Positions 50,931-62,185 of a stretch of 64,000 nucleotides of DNA are shown here, one piece after another. The notes below the pieces were generated by a model that worked only from the letters and a program-made list of their open reading frames with translations, did not search any database and was not told the origin of the DNA. How positions within the stretch are numbered: position 1 is the stretch's first letter; each line of letters begins with the position of its first letter. This DNA comes from Prochilodus magdalenae (taxonomy: Eukaryota > Chordata > Actinopteri > Characiformes > Prochilodontidae), in NCBI GenBank assembly GCA_024036415.1, contig JAMWET010005002.1, positions 896,302 through 960,301 of the forward strand, given 5' to 3'. The position numbers and the translations under genes are program-made.

Positions 50931-53900
50931 GTACTAAAACCAATTACAGAGCATTAAAAAATAAGAAAACATGATTCACACTCCTCAGTGTGTTAAAGTT
51001 AATGCTCAGCTTATCATGGTTATTATTATACCAACATAACTGTTCATCTAAAATCATCAAAGAACCACACAAAAAAAGGCAAGACAAATAATGAACCTAG
51101 GCCAGAACAACTGTTTAGTCTCATCAGTCTCCAACGACTGACTGACTAGAAAATCATTCTCAATTCTGCTGAACAAGGTGTGTCTTAGATAGAGATGGAC
51201 ACAGTAAGTATCCAGCATGTAACACATCCTAAACGGTACAGTTGTTTAACCACCCCAGGCCAATTTACATGTTATGGCACACGTTTTATTTTTAACAGTA
51301 TTCCAGACTAAATGTTTTGAATGTGTACAATTTGCAGATAAATGCCATTTATAAGTGTATCTATGTAGAGGATGTGCCAACTTAAAAAGCAACAAAACAT
51401 GTAACTTAAAAGGGGTGTTTAAACATTTGCTTATAACTGCCAAAAAAGCCAGAAGCTGTTCTATACAGTAGCTGTATTTAAAGAAGACTGCACAGATTAC
51501 TTAGGTTTACACTATAACTACAACAGGCAGTTCATACAGTACATGGTCAGCACATTTCAGTACACTCAGCAGGTAGGCATCGATAAATGTCAAAATACAT
51601 GTCCACCCCTCTGGTAATGAGTCTGAATATTTTAAGATCACCTGATATAGGTCAAAGTGCTCACTGTGCACTCAGCAGCATTTTGATGATCATTAAAATG
51701 CTCATTTGCCATTTAGTGTTGTTTATAGTTACCAATGCTTTATTTAGAGACATCCATAATACTAGTATGCAGAATACACAAGTTAGAAGCTTCAATGATT
51801 AATGTACCGCATGGGCCAAAATATTGATCACAATATGATTAATTGTATAGTCCTACTCTCAAAGCACTTTCTGAGACAGGCTAGAAACTGCTACACCAGC
51901 ACAATGATGTAATCCATTACAGCGATACTGTGAGGTACTGAACCATACTGTAAAGTAGACTCTGCCTTTTCTACAGTTGACCGACAAGTTGTTTTTCCTT
52001 TCCTTTGTGATAGAACTAGAAAGCATTTCCAATTCAAAACTCAGCACGTCAAATATGCATGTCAGACAGAGAATATAAAATAGCCTTAAGATGAAACACC
52101 ACTGAAGTCCTCATCAGCACCTTTGTGATCAAAAGGAGAGATAGTGCATAAAAATGCAAAAAGGAAGGATGAGAAGGCTGACTCAACAGCAATTTCACCA
52201 GTAAGGCCTGATTCTCATCTCCCAGCATCCAAGACTACTTTGCAGTGGCGGTTAGCAAGTGAAAGAGCTGACACTTTTGTGATATGGAGCCATCATGGGC
52301 TTCTGCACCACAATCATTTTCAAATTCAGCTCACTGAAGCCATAGAGTAGCCTCATGTATATTTTACAGTGTGTTTCATCTCTCTCAGAGCAGCGCTGTC
52401 CCCATGGAGCAGGGCTTCCTGTATGAGTGGGGGTCAGTGTTCTAAATGAATAAACATTGCAGCAATGAGCTCCCATCAGTGCCACAGTCCAGAGTAACTC
52501 TGTGACCTGATCTAACCTTAACATAAATCAAAGAACTGGCCTAGACAGTTGCTTGGCCTACTATCCTCACTTTAGTTTAATGTAGAAGCAGGATAAGAGA
52601 TGACATTTTAGGAGACATATTCTCCTGGACATATATTCAGTTGCATTTTATATGGTTTGTGCCAGAGCCCAACCCTGAAAGTCAGGCAGAACGACCTGGC
52701 AGGTCTGATCCATGTAAACAGACAAATTAAATTCTGATAGGTTTATTACTTGGTGGTGGATGCCTTCACACAGTAATGAAGTTTAAAACATTTTCTAGTG
52801 TATCAGATGATTAGTTAAGTAATAGGCACTTTAACTTGAGTTGTGTATCTAACTAGTTAACCATTGGGTCAAGAGTGACAGGATCAAGATCAAAGGGCAA
52901 TGTGATGTGAAACATACCAGCTGTTTAGTGCGATGATGGCAGTCATTCACATCGGTTTATTACATTTACATGAGATCGTGAATTCATTTGATGTGTGTGT
53001 CGAATCTTATTTCACAGCAAACATACACTCCTCGTCAGACCATGTCAGATATTAATCTACCAACCTGTTTAGCCTGTTCACCCTGAATAGGTAGAGCTGC
53101 CCAACTTGAACAACGTCAAACAAAGCTGTTTCTTTACTGCAGAATTCTATTCAGCTGATTCAGTCTCATGGCCACAAGAGAGAACTTCTGGTTAGGCCAA
53201 TTTCAGGTTTTAGCACAGAGTAATTGATATTAACTTGCAGCCTAATATCTGACATCCTTATTTGGGATCTAGGCAAAAATGGCATTTGTATGGATGGAAT
53301 TCCATGCAGTTACCCAGGCTGACGTGATTTGCACAGCAAGTATGCAGTCCATTTCCTGTGCACATTCCTCTGTCCTGGGTCTAGACCTGGCAAAAATACA
53401 GACGTGCACCGATCTGCAGGTCTCTGTCCCAGGAATGGTGATGAGCTTCAATCAACTAAATCACCTCACTCCTCAAAAACCTTTCTGTGCCCTGGATATA
53501 AGACAAGCTACACTCTCTGTTGCATATAGCCTAAAATGCCTTTTGACAAGACTAATGACCTCTTAGCATTTGCCCTTTCCTTTGACGTAAATTAAAAAAA
53601 GAGCCTTGCCCAGGTTTCTCATTTTCTACAGGGCGAGCCACACAAAGTGGGGAGAACCAGAGACACAGGACAAGTCAGAGGAATGAAAGAGCAATCCATC
53701 ACAAGCTGTCAAAGACACTGAAAGCACAGGTCCATATGACAGTCACAGGGAAACTCTATGAATATAAGCATGGACAAAGGTTTACTAGATAAAAAAGTAA
53801 CATGGAAGCAACATGGATCATAAAACCTCTCAGGCGAAGGGTGCTGATCTAGGATTTCTCAACAGCATGAGTATGATTTGGACATTTGGACTGCCTGTGG

Positions 53901-55304
53901 GCATGCATTGTCTCTGACAGGTTAAAATCTTGTCTACCTTCTATTAAATAATTTGTTTACACCATTTGACAGTGTCTGCTGCCTTTTACATGGTGTGAAA
54001 TTTCAAAACTACTTGCAATAAGCACCACAGAACTTCCTAGACCAAAAGCTAACCCAAAGTGGAAAATGAGCTATATTTATACCAGGATATGTTTAACTCT
54101 ATCACAACAAGGTAAATGTAATGATGAGTATAGTCCCTACATAGTACATAAGATCCCTACATAGTAACATAATGGTTTAGATACCTTTGGGTGTGCTCCC
54201 CTAAGGCTCCAAAATAAATCCTGTTTGTGCTGCTTCTTGTTTCTCCTCAGGCAGACGTCAACACTAGACGAGAAAGTAGAAAACATGCATGGCATGAGAC
54301 AGAGGTGCGGTCTTTCCTTCAGCTCAAACGGAGAGAGAGTGCCAAATCGGAACACGTCCTCTATCCTCTGCCCTTATCTCTGCAATTAGAGCCGGCATCC
54401 AAGGGAAGGACGTGCCCCTTTGGAGCTGAGCTTTCCTGGGTACTGAGGTACTGATCTGCCCGTAGGCCTGTTATGCTTAAACGGAAGCCAGAAAGAGAGA
54501 GACAGCGAGGGAGAAAAAGACAAAGAGAGAAGCAAAGAGTGAGAGGGAGAGACAGAGGGGGGAGAAGGGAGACAAAATAACAGCAAGTTTCCCCAAAAAT
54601 GAGAACACAGAAAGACAAATCAGGCAGAACCACAGAAACAGATGGCTGGTGTGGCATGACGATGAACAACAATGTTTCAGGAAACAATAAAACTGGTAAT
54701 CAATGAAAAACACAAAATCCCACAAAGACCTAGTCAAAACAGCAACCTCAACCCACAAGTGTGTTTATGTGTAGGCAGTTATATCTCTTGTGACTTTGAT
54801 AAGGCCAATAAGAGTTTTGTATTACAGAGGACCTGCCAGTTTATCAAGCCCATGGGATGAGCCTCGATGCTGATAACAGTAATCATGATACACGTGCCAG
54901 AAGTGTGGTTTGCCGGACAAAGTTACAATTACAACATCCAGGAAACAGACAATTTAACAGGAATACAAAAATGTAGTTTGGGTGGACTCAGCTTAAGAGT
55001 CTTTTATCAGCCAACATCGGCATCTAAACCGCACATTACCAAAATACACGTGAAACCTTCTTTAACTACAGCTCTCTGTGCCAGACCACAGTCTGGTGCC
55101 CCTTACAAACAAAGAAGACCATGCAGCATGCTCATGATCATTTCTGAACACCTGGACCTTTTAAAAGTAATAACCGCTATTATGGCTGCACAATATTTCG
55201 TTTGTTAGGTCTCAACACAACACTGAGGCCTTGTCCACACAATCGCTGGTAGTTTTTAAACAAGAGTTTTTTTTCCAAAAAATGCAGTTAAGAGCAGCCC
55301 AACC

Positions 55305-55408
55305 AACAGGCAGCAAAATAACCCTAACCCCGTAAAGCCATGTTGACCAGCCAGGCTTCTGGTTGGTCAACATGGCTTTACGGGGTTAGGGTTACTTCGC
55401 TGCCTGTT
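55305..55408. repeat. Near-perfect 49-bp inverted repeat (hairpin, 6-base loop)
   Basis: The left arm 55305-55353 (aacaggcagc...accagcca) and the right arm 55360-55408 are reverse complements with three mismatches in 49. They are separated by 'ggcttc' at 55354-55359. The arms contain 'taaccctaaccccgtaaagc'. The strong arm identity implies a recent origin or gene-conversion-like maintenance. A foldback or MITE-type element, or a palindromic duplication, is the likeliest nature. No flanking target duplication was identified. Confidence 0.9.
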
Positions 55409-55884
55409 AGCACCGAACTGCACACTTATATACTTTATATGTTATAGTAATGAATGCACGGTGCTGCACTTCTTTACATACCATTTAGTGCTGTAGTGTG
55501 CGGTTTGGTGTTGAGTGAGTGCTAGATATAGCAAGTGACCTACGTAGCACATTCCGATGCCCTTGTTCTTCAATACAGTGTAGGAGTATATGTGTAACCA
55601 TGTACAAGGCCCTGTTAGCATGTTAAAACCAGCACTATTTTGGCTACGTCTGCCATTGCACAAAACCACCTCCTTTAAACAGAGAAGAAAACGGTAAACA
55701 GTCAACATTACCATCCCAAAATTCAATTTTCTCTGTCTATGCAACAACACTAAAAACAGCATTTCTGAATATCTTCAACCTGGAAGGAGTGAAGTTTTCA
55801 GTGACCTAAAATGGTGTTTGCGTGTGTACAAAAGAAATACAAATGGGTATATTTTATAAAATACTTCTGCACAAGGCTTAATTT

Positions 55885-55992
55885 TTTCTCACTCACTAAT
55901 TTTCTAACCTGCTTCTATCCTACTGGGGCACGAAGGGTGCTGGAGCCTATCCCGTTGCCCAATGAATAGAGGCAGGATAAACACTGGACATA
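55885..55992 (+). repeat. Fragment of the same L2-type dispersed repeat (left part)
   Basis: 'ttctaacctgcttctatcct', 'ggtgctggagcctatccc' and 'ggcaggataaacactggaca' are the characteristic left half of the repeat whose right half is seen at 8805-9345. The right half is absent. Confidence 0.6.
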
Positions 55993-57051
55993 CAAGGCCT
56001 GAATTTTTGCAATACTTCTATAACAGAATGCAAAACTTTAGGACCATCTAATCGATCGGTGTGTTGTAAGCAGTCTGACCAAACACAGACCTTTTTAAGT
56101 GTTCCTGTGGATGGATGAATCTAACAAGTAATAAATAATTAAATAATAAATAAATAAATAAATTAGGACAAAACAAAACAGGCAAATATTGAACTGCATT
56201 ACATCAAGAGCCTACATGAAATAAGTTAATGCTGAACAACCTAGTAATTTAAAAAAAAAAAATCACTGTACTGTACATATGTTTAGATTTGAGCGATTAC
56301 ACTGATATTTAATGCCATTTTAATTGTACTCTAAAAGTGTGTTTATTGGTGCTGTGTTACTGTGCTAACATGTTTTTATTTTATTAAATTTACTGCATTT
56401 GTACACAAAGATTCAAATACAAAGGTTTATCTAACTCCAGTGCTTGGCATTTTTAAAAGTGCTTATGAACTTGCAAAACATGTACATGAAAAATCTTTCT
56501 GCCATATGTCTGTAATTCCCTAATGAGTACATCCCTATTACTATTCAACATAAAATATCCTAGTTTCATACCTCACCAGTGAAATGTGTGTAGAGTCTCT
56601 GCCCCAGAAACATGATAGTGTGCGCTATATAGTAATAGTATTAATCTGTAATGTATTGATGACTGCAGTGCTATGCAGTCATTTGCAGTAACATGCATGG
56701 CCTATATATGGCTATATTGTGGGGCCTTGCACTGCAGAGGGAGAATACCACTGGTGTAGATAACACTGCAACGCGAGGTCTGATGAATGAAGGTGACTCC
56801 CAATAAATATCCTAGAAATCCCCCTCCCCCGCTTTATTCATAGACACACATACAACCAAACTATAAATCAGACACACACACAGCCTCACATTACAACCGT
56901 TCTGTGTTCACATGCACAATTCAATTTCTTAGTCGTACATGAAAGAACAAATACCACAGCCTACTCACACCTATCCCTATGCAATATGGCATAACTTGGG
57001 CCACTAACACACAGAGTACAACATCTTTAACTGATGGACAATCTATCATAC

Positions 57052-57054
<3 letters not shown>

Positions 57055-57112
<58 letters not shown>

Positions 57113-57113
57113 C

Positions 57114-57163
<50 letters not shown>
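57055..57163. repeat. (AT)n microsatellite with one interruption
   Basis: About 55 bp of alternating A/T, the non-repeat bases 'gtccg' at 57110-57114, then about 49 bp more. The two blocks are mutually self-complementary. The 78-codon frame reading IYIYIY is an artefact of this tract. Confidence 0.97.
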
Positions 57164-57165
<2 letters not shown>

Positions 57166-57239
57166 TACTACTCTACAGTCAGTGTAAAAGGGTGGGCCCA
57201 ATTAGTTTCATTTCAGCCTTATTTGTGTGGGGTTTCTTA

Positions 57240-57850
57240 CGACAAGCTTTGCCACCAAAAAGCTATATAGAAATCCAAGTCTAAGCACCATGTGATCAAA
57301 CCAAGAGTGACAGTGGCCAGGAAAAACTCCCTAAGAGCAAGAGGAAGAAACCTTTAGAGGAACCAAAACTCAAAAGGGGAACTCTGGTTGACATTGGATA
57401 ACAAAACAATAACAACAAGAGCAATATGAAGAAGGAAGACAGAACTGACTATAGGATATAAAACTGCTAATATTAAGTAAACAAAAGAAATGAGTCTGTC
57501 ATTAGATACAACATGTTTAGACATATTTAGATTACCCAACAGAAAACAATGACTACTCTTATAAGCCTGTCAACGTAGCAACGTGAAATACATCAATGAA
57601 AACCAGTGACTACTACTAAATGCCAGTTGTAATGACAGGTTGGTATGAACATACCAAAGAAGAAACAGTTCTGGTTTGTGCAGCCACCAATCTCATCAGG
57701 ATGAGAGTGGGGCGTGCAGGTAAGGCATTCCGGCAGAGCAAGAGGGCAAACAAGACACAGCAAACCATATCAAGCAACACCTTAGGCAGGCATCATTAGT
57801 CTCATTAGGAGGGTGAGTGGGACTGGGAATGAGGATTTCTGCCATTGTTT
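57240..57850 (+). repeat. Dispersed fish repeat with 'gtggccaggaaaaactccct' core
   Basis: 'agagtgacagtggccaggaa', 'aaactccctaagagcaagag' and 'gaagaaacctttagaggaacc' at 57303-57363 form a phrase common in fish intergenic DNA. Later pieces (57660-57850), such as 'cagccaccaatctcatcagg' and 'gcaggcatcattagtctc', appear to belong to the same unit. Class and exact ends are unknown. Confidence 0.5.
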
Positions 57851-58149
57851 CTCTGTCAGTCTGAGCATCAACCATGAGGGCACTTAGATTATGGAATAAG
57901 TAAAGATATTATATATGTGGTTATGGCGATTGCAGGTAGTGGGGATCATGATTGTGGACAAATATGTAAAGACTATATCGCTAAATACTGATCTTAATTC
58001 TACAGGCAAATAAAAGCCCCTAAATATCACAATAAAGAATCAATAAAGAAAGCCAATGCCGCTAGGCCCGTATGACGGTACGCTTCCATACACCCGCAGA
58101 TTCAGCTACTTCCTTCACACTATGGCCCAAATAAAATCACTCCATTTAG

Positions 58150-58320
58150 CCAATCATTAACATCTGTATTGGACTCATTTTCAACACAAACTGCCTTGTA
58201 TCACCTCTTCTCAAACAATAAATCCTGTCACTCACACCTGGTGGGGTTTATAGCCCCATCATCCTCACGCAGCCATGTGTTGGAGCCTGAAGTTACAACC
58301 ACCATAAACACGCAAAATAG
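58150..58320 (+). repeat. Unnamed dispersed repeat, copy 3
   Basis: 'ccaatcattaacatctgtat', 'tttatagccccatcatcctc', 'gcagccatgtgttggagcct' and 'caaccaccataaac' align in order with copy 2 over about 160 bp. Together the three copies define a moderately old interspersed family without recognisable coding sequence. Confidence 0.55.
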
Positions 58321-59671
58321 TTAAAATAATAAAATAGTGCTTATTTACCTTCATTAATCTGTTCCATATCGCTTCCTGACAAGCATTTTTAGACAACAAA
58401 ATAATCAACAAACACCGGTTTTCAAAGCTGCACTATGCAACATTTTGAGACCTCACTGGTAAGAGTCTAATTGGATGCAGCAAGTTGATGCTTACAAGTG
58501 AGTTTAAATAATATTAAAGAAAAAAGAAAATAATTGGTGCATGACGTGTTTTCTGATTAAACAAAAAAACAAAAAAAAAACAAAAAAAAAAAAGAGAAAG
58601 ACCTATGTAATAACACTACTATTTTTAGCAATCTGTTCTTAGTGGTAAAGTGAAATTAAAAGCGGCTTCTTTTGAAGCTGCAAAATGACAATTGTGACTA
58701 GTCATTAACATTTACATGTCAAACAACTGTATTCATCTAATCCTTTTATGTCATGTGTCATGTGTGTAATTAATAAAGCAAAAATACAGTACCTAGTCTA
58801 AATACTCTAATGAATCTGTTACAACACAGGAAAAAATGCATGTACTGCAATGCAGATAATAGACACACTACTGAAAGTAAATGAACTATAAATCAGCTAA
58901 GAGAATTTCTTTTTGCCCGCCTACACACACAGACGCCCCAACTACCAATAAGATTCGACCACCCCTGCTTCTCTCACACAGCTGGACCTGCCTGCTCCTT
59001 TCCAGAGGCCAGAGACTATTTATAGCAATACCACTCCCCTTGAGAGAGTGTGTGAGTCTGTTTCTGTAATGAGTTGTGTGCCGGAAAGGGGACGATGTGA
59101 CTGGGAAACAGATTCAGCAGTATGACACCATGATGGAAGCAGCTCTGAAAGATGAAGTAGCCTCAGTATTCCAGAGCAACATAATCAAGTCAAGTCACAG
59201 ATTCCAGACATGAACACAGCCTCACCTATGAAGGCAAACAACTTGTAAACTGATACAGCAGCAGGGCTATGGGAAAAGAGCATTCAACATTTAAAAGCAT
59301 TAGTGATAAAAGCTGTGCTGTGTTACCCAGACAGCGGTTATGCCAGTCTTAGGCCAGTAAGGCCTAGGTACAGGAAATATGTTTTTTTTTTTATATCATA
59401 TCAGTTCTCAAAAACACAGTATTCATTTTTATTTAATAGGCTACATGCAAAACATCAACAGTGTTGTGTTAATTCCCCTGATTGCTAGACAGCAGTGTTG
59501 TAATCTAGATTTATCCATTAAAGGCTTCCAATCCGACATAAACAACTTCCGTGAGGTTGAATCACTAATGTTAGCAGTAGCAACCCTATACATATGGCGG
59601 CGTGTATTTGTAATGTTGTTTCCATAGTATTAAAACATCAATATAAAGACTATATTCAATTCAGCCTGAAC

Positions 59672-59943
59672 TGCCCTAGACAACAACCTGCCTTAGACTA
59701 GACAACAACCTGCACTAGACTAGACAACAACCTGGACAACGTGCCCAAGACTAGACAACAATCTAGACAACCACCTGCCTTAGACTAGACAACAATCTAG
59801 GCAACAATGTGCCCTAGACTAGACAACAATCTAGGCAACAATGTGCCCTAGACTAGACAACAATCTAGGCAACAATGTGCCCTAGACTAGACAACAATCT
59901 AGGCAACAATGTACCCTAGACTAGACAACAATCTAGACAGCAA
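59672..59943. repeat. 34-bp minisatellite
   Basis: The phrase 'gactagacaacaatctaggc' starts at 59783, 59817, 59851, 59885 and 59919, a strict 34-bp period, with nearly identical units ending 'aacaatgtgcccta'. To the left (59672-59782) units are diverged and vary in length ('gactagacaacaacctg'). The array is thus older at its left edge and homogenised at the right. Confidence 0.93.
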
Positions 59944-60618
59944 CTAAATATTTAAATTAAATATATAGTTTAGCAATTCAACTCAAGAGTACTGTCCCAA
60001 ATCCAATGCTCTATCCACAAGCTGATAGGCTATTAATGAGATAATGGTCTGATACAATGCAATTGATCTAATAGTTTAAAGTCTAATGAGAAAAAGGCAG
60101 CTCAATCCTGCAGAGTTTAAATAGGAAAAGGAAAGTCAGTTACTCCACTAGCTCACTTCGACAGCCTCCTTTCCTCTGCAGGTGACAGCACTGTTCAGAC
60201 ACTGCAGAAAACTGACTCTCCTTGGAAAGCATGTGCTTTACTCTACTACTCTACTCTGACACACAGTCTATTCTCTCTGGCTCAGACCACCCCATCTAGG
60301 ACAGCGTGTTCCGAACAGAGCTCACAGCCACACTCCTTGCTATTTCCACTTCTTGGATAGTTAAAGTGAGTCAAGTCAAGGGTGTAATTACCTACAAAGA
60401 GCATCTGCAAAACCAGCAGAAGGGGCATGTTTTACATAGGTTGTGTTTAGCTACTTTGTCGGATCATGAATGGAAAAACAGACAGGCAAACACTGAAATA
60501 ACTATACTTGGGTTTTTTATAGGGCTATCCCTCCACACATGTCCAAAAACATCTTACAACAAACGCTGTCGGCTCCTTCAAACTGTGCCTTCTTTGCCAT
60601 TATACATTCATTATCGGA

Positions 60619-61350
60619 AATATTGTTGCACCCAGAAGGAATCATACAAAAGAAGCGTAACTCAGTGGGTAGGTTTGACATTGCGAGACATACGAATGAT
60701 TTAAGTTTTGCCACGCATGTGACATCAGCAAGGACGGACGTTATCGCTGGAACTGGCAGACTATATAAGGTTGTCAGGGTTTTTCTAACTGACTGGTGCT
60801 GTTTTGTTAGTAGCATCCTTTGCAAGCCAATATGGGTTAAAAAGCAGTTTGAGAGGGGTTGCATCATTGGGCTTTGGGAAGCAGTATGGTCGTATCCACG
60901 CTAGGAGTGACACTAAGGATCTGAGAGGATGAGAGTGACACTAAGAACCTGTCAACGTCACCAAAGACTGCAATGGTGTTGTACCAGACTGTCATGGAGT
61001 GACTCAGAATGGCAGCGGGTCATCTTCAGTGACGAGTCCCTTTTTTGTTTCGGTGGAGATGACCAAGGAATCCGTGTGTGGAGGCACCGTGGTCAGCGCC
61101 AAGATGAATTGTTTGCTGTCACGCATCACATGTCCAGAAGGTGTGGTGTCACTCCACCTCCACCCCTACCGCACAATCTGCAGGAACTGTGTGAGAATAA
61201 TCAAGCTGCATGGGATGGATTATCACAGGACACTATTAGGAACCTCTACAACTCCATGCCAAGATGTCTGGCATGCTGTGATAGCCATCCAGAGAGACAC
61301 CACTTCGGTGTATGTAGTTCGATAAATATTGCCAAAATCAGTCTAAATTA
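60619..61350 (+). mobile_element. Internally deleted Tc1-like DNA transposon, copy C
   Basis: A 5' terminal sequence 'attgttgcacccagaaggaa' starts at about 60622. A TATATAAG box is at 60762-60769, and a frame from about 60850 reads RGCIIGLWEAVWSYPR, the first helix-turn-helix start of Tc1-type transposases. After a gap the frame resumes at about 60960 with LQWCCTRLSWSDSEWQRVIF, then SDES (first catalytic Asp of the DDE triad), then VWRHRGQRQDE. It then jumps to LCENNQAAWDGLSQDTIRNL, the C-terminal part of the enzyme. The catalytic middle, with the second Asp and the final D/E, is missing, so the element is non-autonomous. The 3' terminus is disturbed by about 60 extra bases near 61360-61420. 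Confidence 0.8.
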
Positions 61351-61814
61351 AGTTTATAATACCAGAAATCCTATAGACTATATATAGTCTAGTTCATCTC
61401 AGTATTCAGCTCTTTTTCTGCAATCATTTACTGTTGATATGACACTAATAATCCAATCCAGCATAAGGTATCCTCTATGGCTGTGATCCGTCTGCAGGCA
61501 GATCGGACTTATCAAATCAGATCTTTTAAGACGACTGTCTGAACTGTTGTTTGTAAGAAGTAGTCAGATCGGATTTGTGCATTCAGACATGACCAATCTA
61601 TTTGCATGGGCTCCTGTGGTAGAGACATCGACGTCGGTAACTGTGTTGCTGGTGATGTGGCTTTCATACGTATATTTGATATAATTATTTTAAACACACC
61701 TTCATATGTGGTTTGGATCCAATTTGAAAATCAGATTCCACGTGTCTTATTGCTGTCCCGATTATGAAAAAATAAATCTGGATCAGGAAATGACAAAAAA
61801 AAAAAAAAAAAGGA

Positions 61815-62185
61815 TTTGGGCTGGCAGTCTGAACATAGCCTCTCAAAGATCAATCTGGAAATGCAAAAGATCTGATTTGGGCTGGTAGTCTGAACATAGC
61901 CTATCAAACATCAATTTGGATAGAATCCGGAAATGCAATAAATCTGATTGGGGCTGTCGATCTGAACACAGTCTATTAAACATCAACCTGGATATAAACA
62001 GGAAAATCAAAAAAATTTAATCATTATACATTCTGGACATTCAAATACTGAGATTGGGGCTGGCAGTCTAAACACAGCCCATCAAACATCAATCTGGATA
62101 TGCCAAAAACTGGATTTGTGCTGGCAGTCTCAATATAACCTACCAAACTTCCAAAAATTGGGTGGCAGTCTGAACAAAGCCAAAG
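61815..62185. repeat. Diverged tandem array with 'ggctggcagtctgaac' core, six units
   Basis: The core begins near 61819, 61880, 61952, 62058, 62120 and 62162. Most cores are followed by 'a-agcct-tcaaacatcaa-ctgga' and preceded by 'gattt/gggg'. Spacing varies (61, 72, 106, 62, 42 bp) through small insertions and losses. Left of it, 61480-61600 contains 'gcagatcggacttatcaaat' and 'agatcggatttgtgcattca', which look like one end of the same element. It is likely an expanded internal part of a non-autonomous DNA transposon. Confidence 0.7.

Noticed and set aside
54361..54758. Leu/Ser/Phe-rich 93- to 108-codon frames suggesting membrane proteins
   Set aside because: They are antisense translations of a GA-rich tract (54484-54575), giving artificial LSLSLF runs.
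55305..55408. microRNA precursor
   Set aside because: Arms are almost fully paired over 49 bp with a 6-base loop and no bulges typical of a pre-miRNA; a foldback or inversion origin is simpler. Small-RNA data would be needed to revive it.
57034..57270. Frame with IYIYIY run
   Set aside because: It is a translation of the (AT)n microsatellite.
59672..59943. CRISPR-like regular repeat
   Set aside because: The repeats are directly adjacent with no unique spacers, and the setting is a vertebrate genome; this is a minisatellite.
60929..61351. 140-codon frame as a host gene
   Set aside because: It is a Tc1-like transposase with its catalytic core deleted.
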